Source: Thermoguttaceae bacterium (GTDB lineage: Bacteria; Planctomycetota; Planctomycetia; Pirellulales; Thermoguttaceae). Taken from it: DNA of 48,278 bases. A program made the translations under genes and the position numbers. Shown one piece after another: positions 15,751 through 24,208 of the stretch (the first letter of the stretch is position 1; each line of letters begins with the position of its first letter). Below the pieces are notes generated by a model, which saw nothing but the letters and a program-made list of their open reading frames with translations, was not told where the DNA came from and did no database searches. Location of the stretch: assembly GCA_017557195.1 (NCBI GenBank), contig JAFZAL010000048.1, forward strand, positions 1-48,278. The letters are read 5' to 3'.

Positions 15751-18390
15751 TCACGCCCTCATCTTAAGAGAATCGGAGTAGAATCGGCTGGGGAGTTTGA
15801 CTTTTCCCTGAACCGCCAGGTCCATGGTAAGCCGAACAATGCGTTTGCGGGATTCTTCGACGTCCGAGAGTTTCATTGGACCTAAAAACCAAATCTGATT
15901 GCGATACATTTCCTGTTCTTTCTCCGGAAGAGCAGCCAGAAGATTCTTTACGACGTCTTTTTTTGCATCGACCAGAGCCAGCGCGAATTCGTTTGGATTG
16001 GCGGCGTCAAAAATGGTTTTAATTGAATTCGTATCCAAGTCAGCCAGATCGTCAAAGGTAACGCCGACCGGATAGAGCGGTTCCAGCGCGGACTTGTCTT
16101 TCTGTCTGATGGACTCCAGGATTTCCTGACCGACCTGAACGTCTGAAAAGGAAATGATTTTGGAAAGCTTATCCATGCCGTTTAACGGGTCGTTTGTCAG
16201 ATTGCTCAGGTTTGCTTTGTCGATTGTGAACGAATTGAGCTGCTCCTTAACAGACGCGGCAATATCCGCCAGAATTTCCGGTTCCGGGGTTTCCAGATGC
16301 AATAGCCGTTCGACCGTTTGAGTGCGATAGTCCATCGAAAAGCAGGACAGCGTCTGCGCCGCCGCCGATTCCGGAATCTGTGACAAAACCAGAGCCGTCG
16401 CCTGCGGTCGTTCCACCGACAGAATTTGCGCCAGCTTCATTGGAGAAACGTCTTTGAGAAACGCGAATTCCGGACGGTACGAGTCATCGAGCGAGGCTTC
16501 TCGCGGGGAGTGAAAAGCTGAGATCGCCGGTTCGGAAACGTTCTCTTGATTTGCGATTCTCGATTCCCGATTTTCTCTTGCCGAGGGACTAATAATTTCA
16601 TTGACAACGTCATCGTTGAGCAGCGCTTCCGCCGGAGAAAGCGCTTCGCAGGGCTTTTCGTGCGGAGGATTGACGGGCGACGCGTGCGCCGAATGGCGAG
16701 TTTGTTGAACGTCTGCAGGGAGGGTTTTCCTCTTAAACGCTAATGCAAACAACCATCGTATGACAGCAATCAGCGTCATCGTAAAAGCAATAACGCCGAG
16801 TAAAATTCCGAGCGCTAATAACAGTTCGTTACGATACGCGGTCAAGAAAGCAGTTAAAATCGCCAAGGCGATTTTAACTGCGAGTTTCGTCTTTTGAGTT
16901 GCGAGTTGCGAGTTGCGAGTTGCGAGTTGCGGACTGGGAGAGTCGAGTTGCGAGTTGGGAACTGCGAGAGGGTTTTGCGAATCGCTTTGCGTTACTGGAG
17001 CAGTCGCTAAGCGACCATCGGGAGCGGTTTCTGTCTTTCGCGCGGCAGCGCGGACTGGCTCCCCCGCCACGGGGGCGGGCGCGTCTGAGAAGGTAATGCT
17101 GATGAACTTCTCCGGCTCGAGTTTGGCTTCCGGCTGCGGCAAAATGTTGGCGATAACCGTTGTGATTTTCTCTTGAACGGCTCTGGCTGTTTGCTCGATA
17201 ACCTGAGCGTCAGTCGGCCGCAGTTCGTAACCGATGGTTCCCCGGTTTCGACAAAGCGTAACAATGCTGTCCATGGGAATGACGACGGACACACTGACGC
17301 TCTTTTCTGCCAGCGGGCTTTTTTGTGTAACGATTTCCTTTCCGCCCAAGACTCCCTCTTCGGTTTTGCGAATTACCGGGGTCGGTTCAGGCTGTGGAAC
17401 CAGTTTATTCAGATCGCTGTTGTTGGCGGGCTGATTGATGCCGAAAACGGCGGGCGTCAAGTCTTCGATGACTTCAGAACGATAAATCGTCGGTTCCGGG
17501 TCGTGTTCAATTCGACGCTGGGTTTCGGACTGACAGTCTGAAATTTCGACGGTCGTTTGAACGATAGCGTTGTCTACCGACGCGCGAACCAATTCGGAAA
17601 TCTTCTTGTTCCAGAAACGTTCCGCAGTCAGACGTTTGGCAAGAGCCGGGTCTTTGATTCGTTCAGGAGAATCCAGCGAGTCTGCGTTGTCAGCCGCATA
17701 ATTTGACGATGCGGCGTTTTGAGTGTAACAGGCGCCGGTTCGGGTGTCGACAATGACGACGTTTTCGGTTTTCAAGCCGGCAATCGCGTTGGCGGTCAGA
17801 CGGCAAATGGCGTCAATCTTGGCGTCGTCCAGGTCGTAACCGGGTACGGATTTCAAACTGACGGACGCGCGGACAATCGTTTTGGGATTGAGTCCGCCTT
17901 GTTTTTCTGTGTCCCAGAGAACAGAGGCGTTGGAAACGCCTTCGATGGAATTGATAATATCCGCCAGGTCTTTTTGCTGAGCGGCTTTAATTTTCAAATT
18001 GCGGACTTCGGGAGAATCGAACAGAGAAATCTCGACAGCCGTCTTTTCGAGCGTTCGCCCGGATTCCTGCGGCAAGGCGTTGGCTTCCGCCAGAGCGGCA
18101 ACGTACGCGCTGCGGCTTTTCGCCGGGATTTCCAGCGTCTGGTTGACGATTGTATAATCGGACAGATTCTTTTTCGCCAACGCCGCTTCTATCTGAACCA
18201 ACTCGTCGGGCGTGAACTGTTTCCCGTCGAAAAGAGCTATTCTGTTTTCAGACTTGGGCTGCATTTCCAGCCAAATTCCGACCCCGCCGCCGATTAGCAG
18301 AATCGCAATGACGCAAAACGCCGCCCAACGAAGCGCGCTGGAGGCGAATAACGAACTGGAATTGCGGTTTTGTTGCGAGGTCGACGGCAT
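15751..18390 (-). CDS. FliF-FliG fusion: flagellar MS-ring and C-ring switch proteins in one chain
   Basis: 879 residues. Residues about 20-46 form a first membrane segment (AAFCVIAILLIGGGVGIWLEM). The periplasmic part follows with YscJ/FliF ring-building motifs (RIALFDGKQFTPDELVQIEAAL, IINSIEGVSNASVLWDTEKQ, NAIAGLKTENVVIVDTRTG), and a second membrane segment (LLLALGILLGVIAFTMTLIAVI) lies near 540. After a cytoplasmic linker comes the FliG middle domain (ERPQATALVLSQIP, equivalent to EHPQTIALILS) and the FliG C-domain (FALALVDAKK, IWFLGPMKLSDVEESRKRIV). The FliG N-domain, which normally binds FliF, is not evident, as expected if covalent fusion replaces it. Against remembered E. coli FliG, the torque residues Asp288/Asp289 align with Asn/Gln and Lys264 with Val. 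No other flagellar gene is nearby. The linker before the second membrane segment contains two intergenic repeat families. Confidence 0.85.
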   Translation of the reverse strand: MPSTSQQNRNSSSLFASSALRWAAFCVIAILLIGGGVGIWLEMQPKSENRIALFDGKQFTPDELVQIEAALAKKNLSDYTIVNQTLEIPAKSRSAYVAALAEANALPQESGRTLEKTAVEISLFDSPEVRNLKIKAAQQKDLADIINSIEGVSNASVLWDTEKQGGLNPKTIVRASVSLKSVPGYDLDDAKIDAICRLTANAIAGLKTENVVIVDTRTGACYTQNAASSNYAADNADSLDSPERIKDPALAKRLTAERFWNKKISELVRASVDNAIVQTTVEISDCQSETQRRIEHDPEPTIYRSEVIEDLTPAVFGINQPANNSDLNKLVPQPEPTPVIRKTEEGVLGGKEIVTQKSPLAEKSVSVSVVIPMDSIVTLCRNRGTIGYELRPTDAQVIEQTARAVQEKITTVIANILPQPEAKLEPEKFISITFSDAPAPVAGEPVRAAARKTETAPDGRLATAPVTQSDSQNPLAVPNSQLDSPSPQLATRNSQLATQKTKLAVKIALAILTAFLTAYRNELLLALGILLGVIAFTMTLIAVIRWLFALAFKRKTLPADVQQTRHSAHASPVNPPHEKPCEALSPAEALLNDDVVNEIISPSARENRESRIANQENVSEPAISAFHSPREASLDDSYRPEFAFLKDVSPMKLAQILSVERPQATALVLSQIPESAAAQTLSCFSMDYRTQTVERLLHLETPEPEILADIAASVKEQLNSFTIDKANLSNLTNDPLNGMDKLSKIISFSDVQVGQEILESIRQKDKSALEPLYPVGVTFDDLADLDTNSIKTIFDAANPNEFALALVDAKKDVVKNLLAALPEKEQEMYRNQIWFLGPMKLSDVEESRKRIVRLTMDLAVQGKVKLPSRFYSDSLKMRA
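16896..16932. repeat. Five perfect tandem copies of GAGTTGC inside a coding region
   Basis: GAGTTGC is repeated five times without change (16,896-16,930), with degenerate copies to about 16,975. On the coding (minus) strand it gives AACTCGC words and a repeating peptide QLATRNS-QLATQ in the linker of the FliF-FliG fusion. The same word forms an intergenic array at 45,957-46,040. Confidence 0.8.
17008..17059. repeat. Dispersed repeat D, copy inside the FliF-FliG gene
   Basis: Matches the intergenic copy at 15,635-15,690 (GCGACCA-CGGGAGCGGTTT, then TCGCGCGGCAGCGCGGA). It is directly followed by CCCCCG-cca-CGGGGG. It keeps the reading frame open, so the element has been absorbed into the linker. 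Confidence 0.7.
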
Positions 18391-18651
18391 ATTATATTAA
18401 GGACTATATTAGAGCGCTTGGCGCATAACGGTCATTGGGAATTAGTCAGCGGTTAATGAGGCGCGTTGCGTCAACGTCTCACTCTTCGCTTCTAACTTCT
18501 TAGCGACAAGATACAATATTTCCGATTTTTTTACCAGACCAGTTTTTCGATTTTTTTAATCTTTTTGGTAAGAGATAAAAAAATTCTAAAATTTACAAAA
18601 GATTGAAAATTGCTATAGCAAAAACTCATAAAATGAGTATAATAGGGTATT

Positions 18652-20676
18652 ATGATGTACCATTTCAAACACTTGCGAACAAAGTTTATTTTGGCGATCG
18701 GCTTGCCGATGATTGTCATTTTTACGATCATGGCGTTTGTCGAATATCGCTATGCCGAAACGGCGGTTACACAGTCCACCGAAGATAACGTTGAAGCGAT
18801 TGTCGGGAACTTGGCAATGCGGATCAATCAGATGTGCATTAAAAACGCCCAGATTGCCCGAAACAACGCGAGCTTTTATCGTGCGTTTCCAGAGGCTTTG
18901 AAATATGAACAGCGGTACGACGGCGCGGTTCAGATTCTTAAATCCTTGTATGTCAACCCGGACGAGAACCCCGAACTGTTCGGCATGACCGTCTCCATGA
19001 TTCCCCTGCCCGACGAACCGTCTTATGCGTCCAACAGTCAGCCGGACGGGTTTGTTCGTCCGGATACGTCGCCTTACGTGTACCGAATCCCGGGCAAAGT
19101 CAACGAAATCGGCGTTTCCGATCTGGTAAACCAGGGCGGCGTCTATTATTCTATTGACCATTGGCGTGGGCTGCGATGGTACTCGGAACCGTTTAGAACG
19201 CACGACACGTACTGGTCGCCGCCCTATATAGACGACACGCCAGGCCTGGAAAACGTCGAGATGGTAACCTGCAGCGTCCCGGTAATTATCGATAACCACC
19301 CGCGGGCGATTTGCACCATCGACATCAGCCTGTCAAAGATTCGAGAGATTCTGGACGGCTTGCAGCCCCCAGTCGGCTATTTGATTCTTCTCACCCCGGA
19401 CGGGAAGATGATTTATAACAAGGAGTTCGATCGCTCCGTAGACCTTGAGCGACTAAAATCCTCCGAATGCGGGTACGGCTTCACGTTGAGTCAGGAAGAT
19501 ATGGACAAACTCAAGCAGATGACCTGCGAGCAGAAAACCGGGCGGATTGTCATGCACGACGTCGACAACCATAAAAACGCGCTGATCGCCTTTGCTCAGC
19601 CAGTTCCGGAAACCGGCTGGTCGCTCATTCACGTCGTTGCAGAGCCGGAAATTCTCAAACCGCTGGTTGCGATGTTTTGGCGTCAGTCGCTGCTCTATTC
19701 GCTGATTCTCTTTACGACGATGCTTATTCTGTCGATTGTTTCGAGCGTTGTTACCAAACCGCTGGAAGATATCGACCGGGCGTCAGAACGAATTATTGAC
19801 GGCGACTTCTCCGTCCGTCTTCACGACATGGCGTCCAACGACGAAGCGGGGCGTTTGGCGAAGACGTTCAATCACATGTTGGAAACGCTCAAAGAAACCG
19901 TCGATCAAAAGGCGCAGGAATCCGCCGCGCGCCGTACGATAGAAAACGACGTTTCCCGCGCTCGGGAAATCCAGTCGAAGATGCTGCCTGATCCCAATTC
20001 GCTGGGGAAGTCTGCCCTGTTTGACATCTACGCGCTCAACCTGCCCGCCCGATTCGTTGCAGGAGACTTTTACGATTTCTGGATGCTGGACAATCAAACG
20101 CTGGCTCTGGTTGTCGCGGACGTCTGCGGCAAGGGAACTCCGGCGGCGATGTTCATGGCGATGTCCAGAACGATTCTTCGCGGCGTTGCCAACGCCCGGC
20201 GCTCCCCTGCGGAAACCCTGCGAAGAATGAACGAGATTCTCAACCATTCCAACGACCAGATGTTCGTTACCGTGTTTTACGCTCAGTACAATATCAATAC
20301 CGGACACATGGTCTACGCCAACGGCGGACATCTGCCCCCGATTGTACGTCATAACGATGGAACCGCGGAGGAATGTCCGCTCCCGTTCGGGTTCCCGGTT
20401 GGCATCATTCCAGACGCCCGCTTTGACCAGTCCGAGCTGGATATTGAATCGGGAGAAAGCCTGTGCATCTATACAGACGGCGTTTCCGAGGCGACGGCTG
20501 AAACGGAAACAGGCGAAAAAATGCTTTTCGGTTCGAATCGAATTGTCGCCGTGGTTCAGCGCGAAGGAGCCGTTTCTCCGGAAACCCTTTGCAAAGACAT
20601 GGCGCGCATTGCCGACTCGTTCCGCAAGTCCGAACGGCAAGACGACATCACCGTTTTGGCGATTCGAAGAAAATAG
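18652..20676 (+). CDS. Membrane sensor serine phosphatase, PP2C/SpoIIE (RsbU) type with HAMP domain
   Basis: 674 residues. Membrane segment about 10-30, an extracytoplasmic sensor region of about 290 residues resembling a Cache domain (GLRWYSEPFRTHDTYWSPPYID, IICTIDISLSKI-like), a second membrane segment about 343-363, HAMP (TKPLEDIDRASERIIDGDFSVRL), a short coiled coil with SRAREIQSKMLP, then the PP2C phosphatase. Metal-binding and catalytic motifs are present: GDFYDF, VADVCGKGTPAAMFMA, YANGGHLPPI, IYTDGVSEA and RQDDITVLAI. Such proteins dephosphorylate an anti-sigma-factor antagonist in partner-switching pathways; no STAS-domain partner or anti-sigma kinase is adjacent. The start lacks a Shine-Dalgarno site. 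TATAAT lies 8 bases upstream (18,639-18,644), so the message could be nearly leaderless, though the -35 is poor. Divergent from the FliF-FliG gene. Confidence 0.93.
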   Translation: MMYHFKHLRTKFILAIGLPMIVIFTIMAFVEYRYAETAVTQSTEDNVEAIVGNLAMRINQMCIKNAQIARNNASFYRAFPEALKYEQRYDGAVQILKSLYVNPDENPELFGMTVSMIPLPDEPSYASNSQPDGFVRPDTSPYVYRIPGKVNEIGVSDLVNQGGVYYSIDHWRGLRWYSEPFRTHDTYWSPPYIDDTPGLENVEMVTCSVPVIIDNHPRAICTIDISLSKIREILDGLQPPVGYLILLTPDGKMIYNKEFDRSVDLERLKSSECGYGFTLSQEDMDKLKQMTCEQKTGRIVMHDVDNHKNALIAFAQPVPETGWSLIHVVAEPEILKPLVAMFWRQSLLYSLILFTTMLILSIVSSVVTKPLEDIDRASERIIDGDFSVRLHDMASNDEAGRLAKTFNHMLETLKETVDQKAQESAARRTIENDVSRAREIQSKMLPDPNSLGKSALFDIYALNLPARFVAGDFYDFWMLDNQTLALVVADVCGKGTPAAMFMAMSRTILRGVANARRSPAETLRRMNEILNHSNDQMFVTVFYAQYNINTGHMVYANGGHLPPIVRHNDGTAEECPLPFGFPVGIIPDARFDQSELDIESGESLCIYTDGVSEATAETETGEKMLFGSNRIVAVVQREGAVSPETLCKDMARIADSFRKSERQDDITVLAIRRK

Positions 20677-20752
20677 TTTCCGGGGAGCGGACATTGTCCG
20701 CTATATCTTAGGTTGATTGTTTTGGGCGGGTAATACCCGCCCCCCGTAAACG
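20677..20752. repeat. Double-palindrome repeat B, copy 2
   Basis: Starts directly after the stop codon of the phosphatase gene. The ends GTTTCCGGGGAGCGG and CCGCCCCCCGTAAAC are inverted copies (13 of 15). Inside are GCGGACA-T-TGTCCGC and GCGGGTA-A-TACCCGC, identical to copy 1 at 7956-8009, with a longer centre here. A hairpin terminator role is possible. Confidence 0.7.
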
Positions 20753-20792
20753 TTCTCGAAAATAATTTTTCTAAAAAAGCTCTTGCGTCCTA

Positions 20793-20821
20793 TTGTATTA
20801 ATATGAATATAGCGCTATAAT
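20793..20821 (+). promoter_or_regulatory. Promoter upstream of hisA
   Basis: TTGTAT (20,793-20,798), a 17-bp spacer, then TATAAT (20,816-20,821), about 58 nt before the hisA ATG. Confidence 0.55.
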
Positions 20822-20879
20822 ATATATAGATAACGGTATACTAGAATGTATAAAAGCCACAACTAATATTAAACCAATT

Positions 20880-21596
20880 ATGGAAATTTGGCCAGCAATC
20901 GATTTACGCGGCGGACAGTGCGTCCGACTTCAACAGGGCGATTACAACAAGCAGACCGTTTTCGGCGCGAACCCGGCGGAAATGGCGCAAAAATGGGCGT
21001 CTGAAGGCGGGCGGCATTTGCATCTGGTTGATCTCGACGGCGCCAAAGACGGCAAACCGGTCAACATGCCGTCCGTCAAGGCGATACTTCAGGCGGTTGA
21101 CATCCCCTGCGAATTGGGCGGAGGGATTCGGGAAGAAGCCGTTCTGTCGGAACTGTTCGACGCTGGTCTGACCCGCGCCGTTATCGGGACGCTGGCAATC
21201 AAGCAGCCGGAATGGTTTGCGGAAATGTGCCGAAAATTCCCCGGGAAGCTGGTTTTGGGAATCGACGCCCGCAACGGACTGGTCGCTACAGACGGCTGGC
21301 TGGAAACCAGCTCCACAGACGCGATTGCGCTGGCGAAACAATATGCTGCGTTGCCCTTGGCGGCAATTGTCTATACGGACATTGCAACCGACGGCATGAT
21401 GAAAGGTCCAAACGTCCCAGCGATGGCTGCCATGCAGGCGGCTCTGGACGTCCCTGTTGTCGCCTCAGGCGGGGTTACTACTCTCGACGACGTCTCCCAG
21501 CTCAAACGGGCGGGAATGGCGGGCGCGATTATCGGCCGATCCCTCTACGAAGGGCGAATTTTACTAAAAGAAGCAATTGCGGTCGCTGACGCGTAA
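20880..21596 (+). CDS. hisA: Phosphoribosylformimino-5-aminoimidazole carboxamide ribotide isomerase (HisA)
   Basis: 238 residues, the usual length. Catalyses the Amadori rearrangement of ProFAR to PRFAR, the fourth step of histidine biosynthesis, in the cytoplasm. TIM barrel with the catalytic aspartates Asp8 (PAIDLRGGQCVRL) and Asp129 (LVLGIDARNG), phosphate-binding glycine motifs CELGGGIR (78-84) and VVASGGVTTLDDV (193-205), and TDIATDGMMKGPN at 166-178. No other his gene is adjacent, so the pathway is scattered in this genome. No Shine-Dalgarno site is seen before the ATG. Confidence 0.96.
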   Translation: MEIWPAIDLRGGQCVRLQQGDYNKQTVFGANPAEMAQKWASEGGRHLHLVDLDGAKDGKPVNMPSVKAILQAVDIPCELGGGIREEAVLSELFDAGLTRAVIGTLAIKQPEWFAEMCRKFPGKLVLGIDARNGLVATDGWLETSSTDAIALAKQYAALPLAAIVYTDIATDGMMKGPNVPAMAAMQAALDVPVVASGGVTTLDDVSQLKRAGMAGAIIGRSLYEGRILLKEAIAVADA

Positions 21597-21772
21597 TAAT
21601 TCGGAATGCTGAATTCGGAATGCGTAATTAGCGCAAAGCGCTCCGCGGAGGTTAGCGGTAAGAAATAAAGGACTTAAAAGCGTTTGACGCTCAATAAATT
21701 TAACAATTTTGACGATTATATAGATTGTAGGGCTGGCGGGAATGTCAGCCTCGATGAAAGCGTAAATAAACC
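21597..21772. other. hisA-ftsY spacer with GAATTCGGAATGC words
   Basis: TAATAATTCGGAATGCTGAATTCGGAATGCGTAATTAGC-type words at 21,597-21,632, then GCGCAAAGCGCTCCGCGG, which is the GCGCTTTGCG core seen in other arrays. The rest is AT-rich with TTGACG at two places but no well-spaced -10. Confidence 0.5.
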
Positions 21773-22684
21773 ATGGGATTTTTCGATATTATCAAAAAGG
21801 GTCTGAAAAAGACCCAACAGTTATTAAATACCGACATTCGCGACCTGTTCAAGTCAGAAGGCCGTCTGATTGACGACGAGTTTCTGGAAGAACTGTTTGT
21901 CAAGCTCATTCGTACAGATATGGGCATTGCCGCCGCCAATAAAATGGTGGACGACATTCGCGTCAATTATCGCGGGCGAGTCGTCCAGATGACGGATATT
22001 GTCGAGCACATCAAAAAGGGCTTGAAAGAGCTTATGCGTCAGCCGGAATCGCCGATCGCGTTTGCAGAAAAAGGGCCGACGGTTATCATGTTCTGCGGCG
22101 TTAACGGGTGCGGAAAGACGACGTCCATCGCCAAGCTGACGTATATGCTTCGCCAGCAGGGAAAAAGCGTCTTGCTGGGCGCGGCTGACACGTTCCGCGC
22201 TGCGGCGGTCGAGCAGCTTACCGTTTGGGCGCAGCGTTTGGGAGCGGAAATCATTACCGGCGCGCCGAATTCCGACCCGGCGTCCGTCGCTCATCGCGCA
22301 ACGTCAGCCGCTGTCGAAAAAGGCGTGGACGTTTGTATTATCGACACTGCCGGGCGTCTCCAGACTCAAACCAATTTGATGAAAGAGCTGGAAAAGATTC
22401 GACGCGTTATCAGCAAGATTATTCCAGACGCCCCGCACGAAACCCTGTTGGTTATTGACGCTGTTACAGGTCAAAACGGATTGTCCCAGGCAAAACACTT
22501 TTCCGAAGCGGTTCAATGCACCGGCTTGATTCTCGCCAAGCTGGACGGCACCGCTAAAGGCGGCGTTGCCGCGGCGATACGTCAGGAAATGGATTTGCCG
22601 GTTAAGTTTATCGGACTGGGCGAACACGCAGAAGACTTTGCCCTGTTCAACGCAGACGAATACGTCGACGCGCTGTTTGACTAG
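21773..22684 (+). CDS. ftsY: Signal recognition particle receptor FtsY
   Basis: 303 residues: the NG domain only, without the acidic A domain found in E. coli FtsY. It docks SRP-ribosome complexes at the membrane and hydrolyses GTP together with Ffh. An N-terminal amphipathic stretch (MGFFDIIKKGLKKTQQLL) may bind the membrane. Then a four-helix N domain, the P-loop GVNGCGKTT (109-117), ADTFRAAAVEQL (138-149), DTAGRLQTQTNLMKEL (191-206), AKLDGTAKGG (255-264; the usual Thr is Ala) and GLGEHAEDF (281-289). There is no clear Shine-Dalgarno site; the start is set by the helix. The next gene begins 54 bp on and may be cotranscribed. Confidence 0.96.
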   Translation: MGFFDIIKKGLKKTQQLLNTDIRDLFKSEGRLIDDEFLEELFVKLIRTDMGIAAANKMVDDIRVNYRGRVVQMTDIVEHIKKGLKELMRQPESPIAFAEKGPTVIMFCGVNGCGKTTSIAKLTYMLRQQGKSVLLGAADTFRAAAVEQLTVWAQRLGAEIITGAPNSDPASVAHRATSAAVEKGVDVCIIDTAGRLQTQTNLMKELEKIRRVISKIIPDAPHETLLVIDAVTGQNGLSQAKHFSEAVQCTGLILAKLDGTAKGGVAAAIRQEMDLPVKFIGLGEHAEDFALFNADEYVDALFD

Positions 22685-22690
22685 CTGCGA

Positions 22691-22737
22691 GACTACTCAA
22701 AAACTATTCCCTACTCCCTATTCCTTATTCCCTAAGC
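22691..22737. repeat. CTATTCCCTA-type word array in a ribosome-binding position
   Basis: ATTCCCTACTCCCTATTCCT and TATTCCCTAA words fill the 54-bp gap between ftsY and the next gene and end two bases before its ATG, so the array replaces any Shine-Dalgarno site. Confidence 0.6.
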
Positions 22738-22738
22738 A

Positions 22739-23473
22739 ATGAAACGGATTTATACTGAATTACTGCTGGCTGTTTTCGCGTTGAGCGTTATGAGCGGCGC
22801 CTCGGTTTTGGCGCAACAGTACAATAAGATTGTTACACAAAATGTAACAACATCCGAAGAGCTGGTTCAGCATATTTTTAATTCCGGGATTATTGGAATC
22901 GATTCCAGAGGCGCGACGCTCTACGAAGCCGACTTCTCCAAAATGGAGCCGACGGACAGCGCCGTCATCGACGAAGTCGGATATCAAAAGGTTCAGTTTC
23001 TCAATCCGCGCCGCATTTCGTTCGGATCAAAGTTTTTCGTAGATTTATGGCGTCCAGCTCCGGAACCGAAAGCCGAAAAGCCCGCTCAATGGGAGAATGC
23101 TCGAGAAGAGCTGGAAGGGCAAAAAGGCGTCCGATTGTTTGTTTCGTCGTACGCCAATTTGTTAAACGACGACAAATACGTCCAAACGAGATCCTGGCGT
23201 CAGCGCGTTACAACTGTCCGGCCTGATCGGGGAAGAAACTATACGATGAGCGTCAGCATGTTCAATCCGCGGTATTACGCTGCTCCAAACGCCAATGTCA
23301 AGTTCTTTGACGCGGACGCATTGGAAACGGAAATTCCCTGGGACGCCCCTGAACTCAATCAGCCGGACATCAGCCCCGTTCCTTTGATGCTCAACTGGTC
23401 AACGAAGGATTCAAATTTGAAGCCGTTCCTTGAAATTCCAAAAATGAATGTTAAAGACGGCGAAAGAATGTAA
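22739..23473 (+). CDS. Secreted protein of unknown function
   Basis: 244 residues. Signal peptide at 1-25 (LLLAVFALSVMSGASVLAQ). I recognise no domain. The mature part is mixed alpha/beta in appearance, with a Pro/Lys-rich linker (RPAPEPKAEKPAQW) near residue 105 that may join two small domains. It has no cysteine pair or lipobox, so it is probably periplasmic or released. It follows ftsY by 54 bp on the same strand. Codon use matches the neighbours. Confidence 0.8.
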   Translation: MKRIYTELLLAVFALSVMSGASVLAQQYNKIVTQNVTTSEELVQHIFNSGIIGIDSRGATLYEADFSKMEPTDSAVIDEVGYQKVQFLNPRRISFGSKFFVDLWRPAPEPKAEKPAQWENAREELEGQKGVRLFVSSYANLLNDDKYVQTRSWRQRVTTVRPDRGRNYTMSVSMFNPRYYAAPNANVKFFDADALETEIPWDAPELNQPDISPVPLMLNWSTKDSNLKPFLEIPKMNVKDGERM

Positions 23474-23742
23474 AAGAATCTGTAACATCCAAAATCGTTA
23501 TTTCTGTTGACCGCATGCGGTTTCAGATACAAATTCAAGAGTGTGACAGGTTGACGCAATCGACGCATAACTACATTCGTTATTGTTTTCGCAATCGTTA
23601 TAACGATATTAAATTCCAGACCTTTTGTTAATGTAGGTTATTTCGATAAAACGCATAGTGTTAATTTTGAGAAACTTTGCGGATTTTAGAGAGTTTATTT
23701 GAAAAATTAATTATTTTCTTTTCAAAAAACAGGAAAGATCTA
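23474..23742. other. Intergenic region with two palindromes
   Basis: ACCGCATGCGGT near 23,509-23,520 and ATCGTTATAACGAT near 23,596-23,609. No coding signal. The palindromes might be protein-binding sites or part of a transcription stop; no U-tract follows either. Confidence 0.4.
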
Positions 23743-23770
23743 TTGAAAAATAGTGCGAATTGGCTATAAT
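23743..23770 (+). promoter_or_regulatory. Promoter for the 77-residue protein gene
   Basis: TTGAAA (23,743-23,748), a 16-bp spacer, then TATAAT (23,765-23,770), about 88 nt before the ATG. Confidence 0.6.
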
Positions 23771-23857
23771 TCATATAGAACTGGTCAGAAAGATTTAATT
23801 TAAAAGATTTAACTTGATTAAGATTCCAGCAACGCACAGACAACAGGAGGTTATGCC

Positions 23858-24091
23858 ATGATGAATTATGCGCAAGTCGTGTATCAAGCGGAACAGATGG
23901 GATGCAGTCAAGAGGAGGCTCGTGATTTTGCCAGGAAGGTTATTACAACGGCGGCTTTGTTAGCTGTCATGCCGGAAGAAGTTCTTCAAACGTGGTGCGA
24001 ACGCAATGGAGAAAAGATTGAAGGCGTTCAGCCGGTTCCTGAGCTTACAAAAAATCGCGTTATGACTGCTTTGACAGATTTGGTCGTTTGA
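23858..24091 (+). CDS. Small protein of unknown function (77 residues)
   Basis: MMNYAQVVYQAEQMGCSQEE and the rest form two predicted helices (residues about 5-28 and 30-48) followed by a short tail (ENGEKIEG, LTKNRVMTALTDLVV). It has no signal peptide or membrane segment. The consensus Shine-Dalgarno AGGAGG (23,845-23,850) lies seven bases from the first ATG, and a good promoter lies upstream, so this is a genuine gene that may be well expressed. The helical size suggests a regulator or adaptor, but nothing identifies one. A strong hairpin with a U-tract follows at 24,209-24,320. Confidence 0.75.
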   Translation: MMNYAQVVYQAEQMGCSQEEARDFARKVITTAALLAVMPEEVLQTWCERNGEKIEGVQPVPELTKNRVMTALTDLVV

Positions 24092-24208
24092 TAGAAACTC
24101 GTCATTTGTTACTTTTTTCATTTTTTGTTTTTAATACATGATTTCGAGAGTGTAATCTCGTTATTAACCTTTTCACATACTTTTCAAATTTTAATAATTC
24201 ATTCCTCC

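Noticed and set aside
15751..20676. Flagellar operon around the FliF-FliG fusion
   Set aside because: No other flagellar or chemotaxis gene is adjacent; the phosphatase is divergent.
20880..21596. Histidine operon
   Set aside because: Only hisA is present; its neighbours are ftsY and a phosphatase.
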